Assembly: GCA_022579005.1 (NCBI GenBank) | Contig: MU401465.1 | Span: 62,001 to 126,000, forward strand | Reading direction: 5' to 3' | Origin: Poronia punctata | Lineage: Eukaryota > Ascomycota > Sordariomycetes > Xylariales > Xylariaceae | DNA length: 64,000 bases | Shown here: positions 11,727-24,300 of the stretch, in pieces | Layout: the number at the start of each line of letters is the position of its first letter | Numbering within the stretch: the stretch's first letter is position 1 | The notes under the pieces: generated by a model | The model's database searches: none | Seen by the model: only the letters and a program-made list of their open reading frames with translations | What the model was told of the DNA's origin: nothing | Program-made: the position numbers and the translations under genes

Positions 11727-12846
11727 CTAAGATTCGGTTGTAATCCTGTCCAAAATCTCCCGTGCACCAACAAAGGAAAACTCGGCCATGGTCTCTTCCC
11801 ACAGCCTTTCCGAGATTTCCCGACCCTCTTCAGTAGAGATAATGGGTGCCATACTGCCAAACAAGCCTCATTAGACATAAATGGAAGCAAGGAGGAGAAA
11901 TGACGAGAGAAACAAGGGTTACTCACGCGGTGGCCGATTGGAAGGAAAGAAACTGTCCATGAGTCTCTTTGCCGTGGTTGACGGCCGCATCGACAATCAT
12001 ACGAGCCCCGACCTCGGGACTATTCGCCATCAAGCGCTGCACTCGCACCACCATGGAACCCTTGAAGGTCTTTTCAAATTCCCTGTTGAACCCTGTGCTG
12101 TGCACGGCACCCGGCGAAACTGAGTTGATGACGGCTATAGACGGCGGCACTATACTCGCAAGCTTGCGGACGAAGAACTGTCCTAGAAGCTTGGAGACGA
12201 ACATGCGATCAGTCGGATCTACATTGCCCGGAGTACCGAGACCGCTCAGCAATGGTATTCTTTCTTTCTCTTTGAAAGACGTAAAGGCCGCCACTTCGGA
12301 CAAGTTGAACGTGATCCTTGGCAGTGGTCCGTCTTCGGCTTTTGATTTAGCCACTACCGGTAGCAGCAGGATGGATAGAAGTGCCGTGGAGATATAGTTG
12401 ACCTGTATAACCTCGTCGTGACCGGTGTGCTGGTTGAAAACCCGTTTGATTGGCGACCACATGCCGACATTGAGGATCACGATATCCAAACGGTCGAGGT
12501 CGCGTTCTGCCCGTTCGACGAAAGCGGTAATAGACTCGTATACGGACATATCGAGCTTCCAAACCTCAATGCGCTTCTCTGTAAGCCTCAGATCTGTCGT
12601 CAGCTTGGCTGCTGCGGCCTCACCCTTGTCTTCATCTCGGACGGCAAGGATAAGCTTGCTCAGGCCCAATTCCAATAGTTGCCGCGCTGTTTCGAAGCCA
12701 ACTCCAGAGTTTGATCCCGTTACGATGGCTGTTTTACCAGTCAAGTCGACATCACGGACAGGAACGGGTTTGTAGGTGAGTTGTCTATAGAAGTAGTTCA
12801 AGAAAGAGGCGGAGCGGAGCTGTAAGCCATCTCCGTCTGTGGCCAT
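11727..12846 (-). CDS. short-chain dehydrogenase/reductase, catalytic Tyr replaced (348 aa)
   Basis: Two exons: 12846-11927 and 11853-11727, total 1047 nt. The 73-nt intron has a GTGAGT donor and a CAG acceptor, and exon 2 supplies the final 42 residues (ending ILDRITTES). The NAD(P)-binding motif TGSNSGVG is at residues 43-50 and the D-M (adenine ring) motif follows in KLDMS. The usual NNAG is NVG. The active-site block that should read Y-x-x-x-K is M215-F-V-S-K219: the lysine is kept but the catalytic tyrosine is methionine (codon at 12204-12202). The serine position (NLSEVA) is present. The protein therefore has the SDR fold but may not be a normal oxidoreductase. The open frame runs upstream to 13221, but that extension is low in similarity to anything and the ATG at 12846 gives the usual SDR N-terminus. 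It could belong with the P450 in a small metabolic set; no synthase is present. Confidence 0.85.
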
Positions 12847-14855
12847 GGTGACGGCGAGGTAACGAGGCGAGTGAGAGAAAGGGTAGCTGGCAGTCGAATT
12901 TGATAGAGGGGTTGGAAATATCACGTAAAATACTGGAATTAGTATAATGACAAGAAACTGGTATATAACAAAGCGCCCTCTTGGTACAGTAGTATACACC
13001 CAAGGTTTCTTAATGGGTTGAATGGAGTCGACTTGGAAGATAAACCACCTAACAGGATCTAGTTGAAATGTTTGTAAGGATATAGGTATTATATACATGT
13101 AGTTTACAAGCCAAAGTAGATTCGAGAGATATCTGATACCGTTAGTCACTTGATAACTAATAACCGCCGTGCTTATGTAACCACTGGGTACTTTATATGC
13201 CTTGAAGGTTGCGATTATCAACTGAGCCCGCCGTAGTGCTTACTTACACCGGGCTGGCCGTGGTCATATTTACTTTACTCTTGGCCTTTTATAAGTAGGG
13301 CTTAGTCTAGATATAGGTAGCTTTAAAATTATAGGTATCTAGTCTATAAGCCAAGGCTGGGTATTTTTCCAACCCAAGAAAAACGCAAACGCTTGGCCAA
13401 CCAGTTACCAAACATAGGTACGTGTATCTAGTATGTAGTATCTTGCTTGAGTTTCTTTGCATTGTACGTGTAAATTTTTGCTAACCTAGGTACTTAATTA
13501 GTCTAGGTTAGGTGAGGTTAGGTTAGATTATAGCGTGATCATTCAGCCCTACGGTCGACTCCTCTACTCGTACTCTCACCGTCTTTGTCAGCGATAAGGT
13601 AAGGTAAGGTAAGGCAAAGGCGATCGCTACGAGGACATGTGCTTGGACAAGGGGTTGAGAAATGGTACGTGCGAGTATGTAAATGGGGTCCACTGTATAT
13701 AGACCTGCCTGTCAGTGCCGCTGCCGCTGCCGCTTTTCTTCCGGGTGAAAGGAAAGGAAAGGAAAGGAAAGGAATCGCGGTGGTGAGTTAGATGATGGTC
13801 AGTGCCACAGTAATCACAAAAAAAGAGGATAAAACCCTTTCACTTCCCACCTTGACAGAGAAAAGGATGTTTTAGTGTCTCAAGGTCTGAGTTAGATGTA
13901 GATGTAGGTAGGCATGCCGTCTTGTCTTTCAATCCAGCATGACCAAGAGCCGTTTTATCCTGATCAGATCCAAAACCAAGGAAGGGGTAGGATAGTATTT
14001 GTTAACAAAGAGTTTTCATGGTAAATATTAGGTTAGATATTTTGTAGGTATCTAGTGTACATATAAGGTAGGTTAAGGTAGGTAATTTAAACGCCACCTT
14101 TTCTTTTCTATAGCATAAAAATATTATCATGCCAAGTTCATAAAATGTTGCCCGATTATCTCGACCAGCTGGTATTTCGTAAATATATGCCGCCCCCTTT
14201 TCCCTGGGTTACACGTATATATTTCAACATCTTCTTTCTTCTTCTTCCAACAAAGGTAGGTCTGTTGTGAGGCTGGTTGTGTGGTGTAGTAGGTATCGGT
14301 AAGGAGAAAAAGGAGGGATGCTGACACACAAAAAAGACATAGGTAGATCTTTTCTCATCCAATACGTTATCCCATTACAGTGTCTGTGTGTGTTGTGGTT
14401 TTTCATCGTCCCACTTCCCATCAAATGTCCTCAACAAGACCCGGTTGTTTTCTGTGCGCTTTCTTGTTTCCCGCACAAAAGGGGAAAAAGAGATATTAGG
14501 TTTCTGTACGAATGCCCCGTTCTTAACAATTCGCTTTGTCCAAGGAGAAAATATTCGCTCGGCTCAAACATGATACATAGGGTTTGACTGCAAGGAAAGG
14601 TAATAAACAGAATGCAAGGCGGTACAAAGTAAACACAAACAAGAAAATCACCCAAGGGGTTGGTTGGCCAATCAAATACGCCAAGTAATGTAAACCCACC
14701 AAGCTGTGACGGCGGGGGAGCATGAAAGTATTCGTACATAGGGGAAACAGGAGGGGTTGTTACGTAGAGGATGTGTGTGAAGCGGTATAGTGTGATCAAG
14801 ATGAGCCGGCGGGTCTAGATCTTTATTAATGTGGTATTGGCAACAGTGGCATCTT
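12847..14855. other. intergenic with short tandem repeats, no supported gene
   Basis: No recognisable coding region. It holds pentanucleotide tandem repeats: GGTAA-type near 13594-13615 and GGAAA-type near 13749-13774. It also has a CTGCCG run near 13716-13733, clusters of AGGTTAGGT motifs near 13495-13525 and 14065-14085, and one TACTCGTA octamer at 13565. Confidence 0.6.
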
Positions 14856-17801
14856 TTAGTCGTCGTCACCCCAGTGCGGCATCGGCGAGTATACCTGTCC
14901 AACTGCGCTTAGTCGCACATGGCTCCGCTTGCTCTTCAAATGCGTGGCCTTGGGATCGGGCGAGAGCGGTTGCTGCATTGCGCTTGAGGGGTGGAGCATG
15001 CCCGAGGAAGTCGGGCTAGCCGATACCGCCGACGCCTTTTCCGGCCGCGGGGGCAGGGGCCACGATGGTGGCGGCACGGGGGGCTGTGGAAACCCGTCTA
15101 GCGCGCCGTCCACCGGTATGCGGAAGGCAGGTTGATGGTATTCGTCTTCCGGCACATCCTGTAGCCGATTGCCTCTCAATGGGGCCGTTAGGGGGCTGAT
15201 GGGGCTCGAATCCTTTCGACACTGCATGTTGTGATTGCTTCCACGCCGGCCCCCCATGTTCCCAGCTCCGTGCATACGCAGGCTGCCAGATGCGCTGTCA
15301 CGTCTGAATTGCATGCGGCTGGTACGTCGTTCGTTGACTATTAGGTCTTCCCCATCGCTGTCGTCCATGTAATCACTGGAGTCCACGTCTGGGTCGACCG
15401 CATCTACGTCGTCGTTAGGCCGATCAAAGTACATCATGGCGCCATCGTCCCGGGAGTCAAACGTTGTCGAGCTCGCGGATTCGGTAGCTGACGTGGCAGT
15501 TCCCTCAGTCACGTCGCTGTGGCTTGCTGTCGAAGGGACATCGACGTCGTGTAGATCCTTTTGCAAGCTCCTATACTGTTGGTTGCGTCGGAAGTCCTCT
15601 CGCGAGCGTGTCGTATACAATGACCGATCCATCCTCTGCCGGCCACTGGTCGTCAAATCGGCACGGTGTTCCGGTATCGTCGGTTCTCTACTTCCTCCTT
15701 TACTGCTCGCCGTATTCGATCTCTTTACGCTCCTGAGACTGCCCTGGTTCGAAATACTCGTCGGGCTCTTCTCATCCTCGGCTTCCGAATTGGCCTCCCG
15801 CATTTTTGCTCTCTTTTTGCGCAGTGCCGCCAGCAACATCTCCTCCTGTCTGGTCACCGCCATTAAGCGGGCATTATGAGCCTCTGTGGATCCGTTCGCT
15901 ATCGCATCTCTCTGAAGTGATTCTCGGGACTTGACATAGAATTCCACGCTCGCAGGCGATAATGGTGGCGTGGGTTCTGAAGATCTGGAGAAACGGGACG
16001 TTGCGTTGCTGTTCTGCCTTAAAAGGAACTTCTCCACATGTGTCGACGGCTCAGCCAAAGAAACCTGAGATGCGGCCTCGGCGGTGGAAGCTAGAGGCAT
16101 GAAGGACACCACTCTGGCTTCTTGGACTCCATATATCGATTGATGCGAGGATTCTAACGCATCCATCGTTTCTATAGATCTCGAGGAGGGTTGCCTATTT
16201 GCACCCGAGGATGACCCGATATGCGCCTGGGTGACGGTGGCCCCTGAAGACTGGCTCGAACGTGTGGTGTTATTAGATGGTGAGCGGCTAGAATGCGATC
16301 GGGTGGCAGTGTTGACACCCAGATGCTCGTCCAGTTGATTGAGCGAAGGTGTGAATTTTGATATGGCAGTATTCACGTGTAGACGGCCCGGCCTTTGATG
16401 ACTTCCGCCTGTATATGCCTTATCCGGGAGTATGACGTTTGAAAAGCTTGCTCGATGAGGCTGGGGCGCCGAAGACATCGACTCGGTCGCTTCATCATCC
16501 GAGGAGTCGGATAGTGATAAGACGCTGCTCTGCAATCGGTCCGACTCTAATAAACTCCTACTCGATGGTGATGCTTTCGAAGTGCGCGTGTGGCGGCTAG
16601 AAACACTACCAGCATAATCTTTTTGCGAAGAAGCGGAATGTACCTGAGCCGCCCTCGACGATTCGGCTGCCGAAGAAGTTATCCTGCTATCTTGGGAATT
16701 ATTCCGGGAGTGGCCCAAGTTCCCGGCCTGTCCATGCGACAAGGTCAAAGGTAGCGGCGCGATGAGGCTATGTGTGAATGTGCTGGGTGGTCTTATCCTC
16801 TGGCGGCTAGTACTGTGTTGTGGGGAAGCCGGTATATCCTCATGGTCGATCTCTCCCTCCGACTCATCCAACTCCTCCAGGTCCTCCTCATCCCTAAATG
16901 ACATCTTCTCGTAGTGATTATAAAGCTGATGCAGCCCAGTGGTGTCAGTGATGCCCCTAGATCGAGAGGGTCGTAACTGCTGTGGATTTCGTGTAGTCGG
17001 TTGCTGTTTCGTAAGCTTCCGCATAAACCTCCCCCCGGCCGTAGAACCAGACGGTAGAGGGCTTTCCAGTTGTTGCGACATAAAAGACGGCGAACGCGTG
17101 TCGCGGCGATCCTGGCTGGCCACGTCGTAGTTGTTTCGATGTTTGTAGCCTTTTGGCCGTAAGCGCGAAAAGTCCAGTCTAGAAGATTTCTTCTTTCCCT
17201 GTTGCGCAGCTAATGTGCCGTCCATGTCCAGAACCTCGCTAATCTTTGACCCTATGCCCTTCGCCATGGCCGAGTTTGACGTCTGCTGGGATATCGCAAG
17301 AGGCATCCTGGTCGGGTCATAGTGTGTATCGATTGTCGAAGAGGATGGCCGCCTGCCTAGGGTCGAAGCATTCGTCATTTGTCCGCGCGAGTCGTTGCCA
17401 ACCGTATATAGAGACGGCTTTGTGGTAAGTCCTTTCCTGCCAGGGCCATGGGCGCTCTGAACTTGCCGTGGAATAATGGCAGACTCTTCCTCCCAGACAG
17501 ACCTTCCATAGTTCGTCTCGGGTGTATCGTCGCCATTTTCTTGGTCGAAGCCGGTATCATGTGTTATCTGGCTTGCGTTGCTTTCGGATATCGATACGCT
17601 GATGCCGGCGGCAGAGGCTGTCTCCCAGGATCGAACATGATTGACGGCCAGTCTCGACGAACCAATATTAATACCGTCAGCACCCAGGACTCTTTGCGCC
17701 TTGGACAAGGGAGTGGAGATCGAGACTGTCGGTAATTCCTGCTTCTTGCTTGACCGACCCGGCACAGGGAATTTGAATTTGGACCTTATACCGCCACCCA
17801 T
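14856..17801 (-). CDS. large Ser-rich protein of unknown function (981 aa)
   Basis: Single uninterrupted frame on the minus strand. The frame opens at 17843, but the second ATG at 17801 is chosen because it starts the better-looking N-terminus MGGGIRSKFKFPVPGRSSK, and this choice is uncertain. Most of the protein is low-complexity and probably disordered: rich in Ser, Thr, Arg and Asp, with acidic runs (EEDLEELDESEGEIDHED in the middle, DVDAVDPDVDSSDYMDDSDG towards the end). One ordered-looking island, AVTRQEEMLLAALRKKRAKM at about two thirds of the length, looks like an amphipathic helix. The C-terminus is PHWGDDD. No enzyme motif, signal peptide or membrane segment is visible. It is possibly a signalling or cytoskeletal scaffold, by composition only. 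Its length and intact frame make it a real gene; I cannot name it. Confidence 0.8.
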   Translation of the reverse strand: MGGGIRSKFKFPVPGRSSKKQELPTVSISTPLSKAQRVLGADGINIGSSRLAVNHVRSWETASAAGISVSISESNASQITHDTGFDQENGDDTPETNYGRSVWEEESAIIPRQVQSAHGPGRKGLTTKPSLYTVGNDSRGQMTNASTLGRRPSSSTIDTHYDPTRMPLAISQQTSNSAMAKGIGSKISEVLDMDGTLAAQQGKKKSSRLDFSRLRPKGYKHRNNYDVASQDRRDTRSPSFMSQQLESPLPSGSTAGGRFMRKLTKQQPTTRNPQQLRPSRSRGITDTTGLHQLYNHYEKMSFRDEEDLEELDESEGEIDHEDIPASPQHSTSRQRIRPPSTFTHSLIAPLPLTLSHGQAGNLGHSRNNSQDSRITSSAAESSRAAQVHSASSQKDYAGSVSSRHTRTSKASPSSRSLLESDRLQSSVLSLSDSSDDEATESMSSAPQPHRASFSNVILPDKAYTGGSHQRPGRLHVNTAISKFTPSLNQLDEHLGVNTATRSHSSRSPSNNTTRSSQSSGATVTQAHIGSSSGANRQPSSRSIETMDALESSHQSIYGVQEARVVSFMPLASTAEAASQVSLAEPSTHVEKFLLRQNSNATSRFSRSSEPTPPLSPASVEFYVKSRESLQRDAIANGSTEAHNARLMAVTRQEEMLLAALRKKRAKMREANSEAEDEKSPTSISNQGSLRSVKRSNTASSKGGSREPTIPEHRADLTTSGRQRMDRSLYTTRSREDFRRNQQYRSLQKDLHDVDVPSTASHSDVTEGTATSATESASSTTFDSRDDGAMMYFDRPNDDVDAVDPDVDSSDYMDDSDGEDLIVNERRTSRMQFRRDSASGSLRMHGAGNMGGRRGSNHNMQCRKDSSPISPLTAPLRGNRLQDVPEDEYHQPAFRIPVDGALDGFPQPPVPPPSWPLPPRPEKASAVSASPTSSGMLHPSSAMQQPLSPDPKATHLKSKRSHVRLSAVGQVYSPMPHWGDDD

Positions 17802-20800
17802 TGTCGTTAACCAGCCAAAGTCAGCGGCATGCGATTGTCGCAATAAGCAGTGACCTTGCTACCCTGGTCCGTTTTCTGCGGTATTAGTAGCCCACGTAAG
17901 CGGCATAAAGCATCGCCTGAGGGACTTTATAAAAGTAGTCAGCCCATGCGCTCGAGAACAAAAACTCCCTCTAGGTCGACTGACCGGAAGAGTTGGATGC
18001 TTGCCCGCTGGACTTATACAAGTTCCTGGCGTCAAGTTCAATATCGAATTGGACGTCGGCCAGCGATTGGGTATGCGGGGGATCACGGGTGAGATGTTGG
18101 AAGTGATGAATCCCGTTGGGGGTTATTCAATTGAGGCAGTCGAGGGCTGGTAAGCTTTGACTGTGCAAGGTCATTGCACTAGGTATGTGGTCGATGCGGC
18201 GACTGGAGACGCAATTCGTTACACAGTAGTTTCCCCACGAGGCGCATCGGCGTCAATGAAACGCGGCACAAAAGATCTAGAAAGCACTTGAGAGCTCTCG
18301 ACGGAAATGCCCAAGGTATGGTCAGGGAGGGCCGCCCTTAGGTAGGTATATGAGAGACAAATATTGTCTGTCCTTTGAAGGATCGACTCCCCAGACTTCA
18401 GGGGGACCAGGGTACCGTACTCGTAGATATGTTGGACCTGATGGACACACCCCGGGCAAAGTTGGCGGGAATCGGAAGATCACTAGTGATTGCTAGCTAG
18501 CGACGCATCTCTTGCTAGGAAGAGGCAATAGAGTGGTGTTAGGTGTAAGAAAGGAAAAGAGGGAAAATAAGAAAATGCCCTTTTCCTAGATAGAATGAAT
18601 GCGCAGAAGACGCGCAGAAGTCGAGGGTACGTGTACCTACGAGTACAATCGCAAGATGAAAAATGGGGATTCAATCCGCACCATGTATGCGGTCAAGAAG
18701 GGGCTACAGCAGACTAGCGTCCATCTGAGATACTGTAACATGGTCAAATTCAAGTGCTAGTAGGTAGTGAGCAGGTCGTTCTTGCATTTCATTTCAAGAC
18801 GGCAGCGCGCGAACCCACTCTTGTACATCCTAGATAATCCTGCCAGGCCAAATGTCATTAGCCGACACCATCCAAGTACACACAGCACCTGGCTACGAGT
18901 ACATTTCCTACTACCTTTATTACTCCAAGGGACATGATACAGCGACGCGCATATAAGTACAAAACGATATGAGCATCCTCCCCAAGGGACGAGGTAAAGC
19001 TTCAAGATTCAAAAGATTAGAAGACTTGGGCTTGATGGAACGATTTTAGTGTCTATTCGACATCCTTGACGATGTTCACGAATTGGACGTTTGTTTATGG
19101 ACCGGATATGGTTTCTTTTTGATCCTATGAGGGCCGCCGAGAGCTCCTCTCGATGATCCATACCTAGCAGCCTGGTACCTACCTAACCTTAGGTACTGTA
19201 TTAGACGACGTCTGCCCGATATATGTCCTGGCATCCTGGTAAGAGATGGATATTCAAGTTACAGTCATAGAAAATCGGCTTTCTGTTTGCATTCTTCAAC
19301 TAAGTGCATCATATTTTTGAAAAATTGTTGATTTATGGCTGAGTGTTATGGAATGAGACCAGGTCATGAAAAAATAAAAATAAAAAAAGGGTTGGTGATA
19401 TTGGGACATGAGATACACGAACTGTACATACTGTAGACCCCTGAAGTCTGAGCATGTTCACCCCCCTGCTGCAGCGAACCCCTGCGGGCCTGCAACCCGC
19501 CCGCAGTGGATTGCCCGCAACCTGTGAGAAGACAGGAAAGCGCAACTACAAACATTTTTTCGGAATAATGTAGGTGCAGGTAGCCTATCTAAGATAGTCT
19601 ACACGTACACTTCTGTAAGATAGTCCCAAAACAATCTCAACCGTGCCCAGATACCCAGACTAGGTAAAAGCATCTACACAGTAGTCAACGTTAGGCAAGG
19701 CCATTATATTCTCACATCATAATTATTTGCATGTGTCTTCTTGGTTTGTAGAAAAGTCCCTGCGCGACTCAGTTCGGAAAGCTAGGCCTTTTTCCCTTTC
19801 GATTCTCACTGAACACTAGACTACTTTGTTGAAATCGTGTGCCGACACAGTATTTTCATTTCATATCGCCGGCGCACGGGAACTACCGCGCCATCGCCAC
19901 TGTTTTGGTGTGTTATGATGTCGTGCATGATCGGTGTAGTCGGCCTGCTTTGCTATACTAGACCATCCCCCTATGTTAGCGGGAAATCACATAACCTAGG
20001 TTAATACTCGTAGTAGACAGACAGCGCATTTCAATGAGATTCTTCTCTGGCGATGCCCCTCATGACGGACATGGCTTGCTTGGACCCAGTATCGCATACC
20101 TGTCTATCGCCAAATGATAGGTAAGTAGGGAGTGGGCATCATCGTTTCTCCAGTCTGATACCCAAACGAGGACCCCAAATTTCGTTAACAGGTTTTAGCG
20201 ATGTATGATATTCCGGAATACCGAGACACGTCTCATTTAGCTTCTCCCGAGAAGGCTTCATGCAGCAAGCCACCACGAGGCACAACGTATAGGTGACAGG
20301 TAACGCATGCAGATAGACCTTGATGGTGAACTTGTTTTTCTATGATATACCGTCGTAAGCTGCTATAATATGCAGTCTCATCTGACCAAAACATCAAGAA
20401 CTAAACTCGGACTACTGTAATACCTAAATCCCACCCTAATTATATGATAAGTGGCGTACTAGTAACTTAGTCGACTTCTGTTGCCCACTGTTTTTAGATT
20501 GGAGGCGCACCTCAAGCCGCCATCTGATGTCACATCTCATTCCGACAAAATCGACAGGTTGCAAAGTCTTCTAACGACTACAAAATTTTCTTAAAAGCTC
20601 ATCCTTTATTTTTCCTAATTCGCCGTCTTCCCCTCGTTCTTTTCTTTCTTTTCCAAACATTCTCAATAACTTGTTATCGTCGCCATCCACCATCCCCATT
20701 TGTTTATTTTCTTCTGGTTGTATACGTAAAGTCCTCATTACTCATGTAACCAATGCCAACAGTAATAGATTGCCGAATAGAGACGGAGGATACATGCCCT

Positions 20801-20906
20801 CGCAGGGTCCGATGTCCATCTATGGTTAGATGCTGCAAAAAAAGGTACAGGGCGTAAAGCAACCCAATAGTTATTATAGTCTTGGATTTAAAGCCTAGTG
20901 GAGAGG
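17802..20906. other. intergenic, no supported gene
   Basis: Upstream region of the 981-aa protein followed by about 2.5 kb without coding signal. TACTCGTA-type octamers occur at 18418, 18638, 18894 and 20005. Base composition becomes more AT-rich after about 20380 as the transposon island is approached. Confidence 0.6.
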
Positions 20907-20921
20907 ATCCCTAACCCCGTC
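20907..20921. repeat. 15-bp direct repeat, left copy (probable target-site duplication)
   Basis: ATCCCTAACCCCGTC, identical to 30476-30490. The right copy starts exactly where the (ATCA)7 tail ends, which is the arrangement expected for a target-site duplication of a retroposed element with a simple-repeat 3' tail. Confidence 0.65.
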
Positions 20922-21196
20922 AACCTTCCCTCCTTTTTAATTTTTCTTCTTAAAAAAGACCCACAACCTTCCTATTTTAGGACTATTACAGGCTTTATTT
21001 TTAAAGTCGTCGATAGTAGGTTGGTTCCGACTGCAAATGCTTAGTTGTTAAATATACAGCAGGCTTAATATACTTAATACTTAACGTTGCTAATACGACT
21101 GTGCATGCTAAAGTCGGCACTAAAACACTATAGTACAAAGGACCTAGGATTAACAGCAGCAATATTAAGCACGTATAAGGTTAAAAACAGCGCAGA

Positions 21197-21201
21197 ATAA
21201 G
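21197..21201. repeat. 5-bp target-site duplication ATAAG, left copy
   Basis: ATAAG directly precedes the left LTR and is repeated directly after the right LTR at 30070-30074, fixing both outer ends of the gypsy element. Confidence 0.85.
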
Positions 21202-21367
21202 TGTTATGCGCATTATAGAGATGCATTATATAGATACGTTACGTGACTTTATTACGTGACCTTATTAGTTTATAAACATAGTATAAATTAATCTAAAGGA
21301 TTATTTAGACCTTGCTTCTACTTTAGTTAATTTATTTTTATTTTATTATATTAACTTAATGCTATTA
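21202..21367 (+). repeat. 5' LTR of the RIP-destroyed gypsy element
   Basis: 166 bp, beginning TGTTATGCGC and ending GCTATTA. Aligns without gaps to 29904-30069; I count about 18 differences, all transitions and no transversions. Confidence 0.92.
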
Positions 21368-24300
21368 AAATAGTAGCTAGCAATACTGCTTAGTTAGCTA
21401 CACTATAACTATAACTATTATATAAGAGATAAGATTTTTATAGTATATTTTTTTTAAAAAGACTAAAGTAAATTAGTTGATATAATAAAAAATTAACTAA
21501 ACTATAAAAATACTAAATTTAAGAATTATAACAATATCCTAACGCTTTAATTATAGCACTATAAAAAATATACCTTAATTTAATTGTTTATTTTGTTTTT
21601 TGCAGCTTACTTTTTTTTTTTTTTTTGCAATTTTTTATTTATAACAATCTACTATGTTATATAAATTAAAAAATAGGAAAAAAAGCCCCTAATTTTACCC
21701 TTATTTAAAAAGAATACTTTAAAAACTAGTAAGCGCTATATATTATTAAAATAAATAAACTATTAAAATATCTTAATAAGCGCTATATACCTTAAACTAT
21801 ATAAATAGCAAAAATATTAATATAATTAAATAATGCATTGCTATTAACAAATTTTTAAAAAATATTAAAAATTAAAGTATTAATTAAGCTAAGCTTAACT
21901 TAAAAACAAAATATTTTAAAAGTATAGCAAATAAATACTTAAAACTTAAATTTAAACTAACGCCTTTTATAAAAAATAATAAATAAATACCTGCTTCTTT
22001 ACTATATTTAGTAAGTTAGCAAGTAAACAAATAAGCTTATAAGTTTAAAGTTAATAAACTATATAACTAAGCATTATAAACATATAAAGATTTTAATAAT
22101 AACTTATTAAACAAATAATATACTTTTTTTTAAAAAAAAACTACTTATTTTTAACTTTAATAAAACCTTATTAAATAATAGCTTAAATACTTTATTAGTA
22201 CTAAACCTATTTTATTAAACGTTAGCCCTTTATTTTATTAACGTTATAGCTATATTACTACTAATAAAAAAGTTTGCAAAACTTTAAAAATAACTACTTA
22301 TTAAGCTAATATAATAACTAGAACTATTAACAGTTTAATAAAAGTTATAACTTTAACTTAATAGCAATATAGCAAACTAACTAGCTACTTTAGTACTTTT
22401 TAATCTAGCTAAAATAACTAAAATAATAGCTATAATAATAAAAATACTTAAGTTTTTTAATAATTAAGCATAGCTTAGCAATAATAATAATAAGTTATAT
22501 AGCTAGAAAATTTAATAAGTTAGTTACTTTAACTTTAACGTTAATATATTATTTAATTAAAAAGATTATATTATAGTTAGTATAAATACTTATTAGCATA
22601 ATATGCTACTATTTAAAAACAGTATTAAAAAATATTTAAAAAATTTAGTAAAAGCTATAGTTATCTAAAGAAATTTCCTATAACTACTTTAAAAAAATAT
22701 ACAAGTATAGTAGGCAAAAAAATGCAAACTAGATTTTAAAAAAACAATGTTAGCAAACAACGTAATTATATTAAAAAAACTCTAAAATAAATTTTAAATA
22801 CTTTTAGCAAATGCCCTTGTAGCACTTTAAAATTTAAATAATATATTTAAAATAAACTAACTTTAAAATAGTATATTAATTTAATTATAAGCAGCTAAAA
22901 TTACTAAATATATAAAAGCGTTAGGTTTTAAAATACTTATTTAGCAATTAATATAAGTTTATAATATAATTTACTTATTTTTATAGTAACTAGTTATTAA
23001 ACTAAAACTAAGTATAGCATTTTATAAATACTTTAATTATTTAAAAAAGAAAGTAATAATATATAAATAAACAATTATATTACCTTTTTTAATAACAATT
23101 AATTAAAAGCTACTAAGTAGCTTTAATATAATCTTAATGCTTAGCTATATATATGCAGCTTAATATAACAATACTTTAAAAAAATAATAAGAAAATATAT
23201 ATTAAAAATATAATAATTATAATAACTATTAATGCTAAATAAATAAGTTATATAATAAAAACAATTATAATAATTATAATAATTATAATAATTATAATAA
23301 TTATAATAACTAATATAACTAAAATAAGCTATATAATTGTAATAATTACTATAATAAAAAACAAACTTTTAATTAATTTTGTAAACTATAAAATAAACAA
23401 TTTTTTTAAAGACGTAAATTTAACTATTAAGTTAAACAACTAAAACAATAAAATACTTAAAGCAAATAATAAGTTAATAAGGTATACGTAGTATATAATA
23501 AAGAAAATAAAAATTAAAAAGAAAATAAATTAAAATAAAATAGCTACTTTTTTTTAAAAAAGATTTTAAATAATAAAAACAAAGTTTATATATTACTAAA
23601 TAGTAATTAAAATATTAATAACTATTTATTAGTTCTTATAATTATTAGTAAACTAGCGCTTATACTAAAATATAAACGCACTTATAGAAAATATTAAATA
23701 GTGTTTTTTTTAAAAAACTAGTATATAAAGTACATAATAAAAAATTTTTATTATTAAAATATAAAACAATTACCGTTATACTATAAGCTAATAGTTAAAA
23801 ATTGTTTTAAAGATTTTACTAACTTAATAGTAGTATTAAGTAAAATTTTTTATATAAATAACAATTACGCTTTATATAAAAAAGTAATTATTAATATAAA
23901 GCTAAAAACAATATTAAGTTAAAAAATTTCTTTTAAGTATATATATACTAAATTATTAGCTAGATTTAAAAATTAATATAATATATTTATAATATGTACA
24001 GATTTAAAAGCGTTAAATATAATAGTAAGTAAACAGTTTCTTAACAAAATAAAAGTACTATATAAAGTTTATTAAGCACTTTAACTAATGCTATTTAAAA
24101 AAATAAAAAATATAATTAAACTAAATAAGATAGCAACTTTTTTAATACTACTACAAACTAGTATAAAGCTAGAAGTATATATTAAGATAACAGCATAGCT
24201 ATATTAAAACTTAAAACTAAAATTTTTTTTAAATATATTATAGTTTTATAAATATAGCGTTATATTATATATACTTAAATAATAACTATATATAAACTTA

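Noticed and set aside
12847..13221. N-terminal extension of the SDR frame
   Set aside because: The upstream 125 codons are low in similarity to any SDR start and AT-rich; the ATG at 12846 gives a normal N-terminus about 42 residues before the TGxxxGxG motif.
23265..23310. Tandem TAATTATAA units inside the AT-rich block, CRISPR-like at first sight
   Set aside because: Simple short AT repeat without spacers; eukaryotic host.
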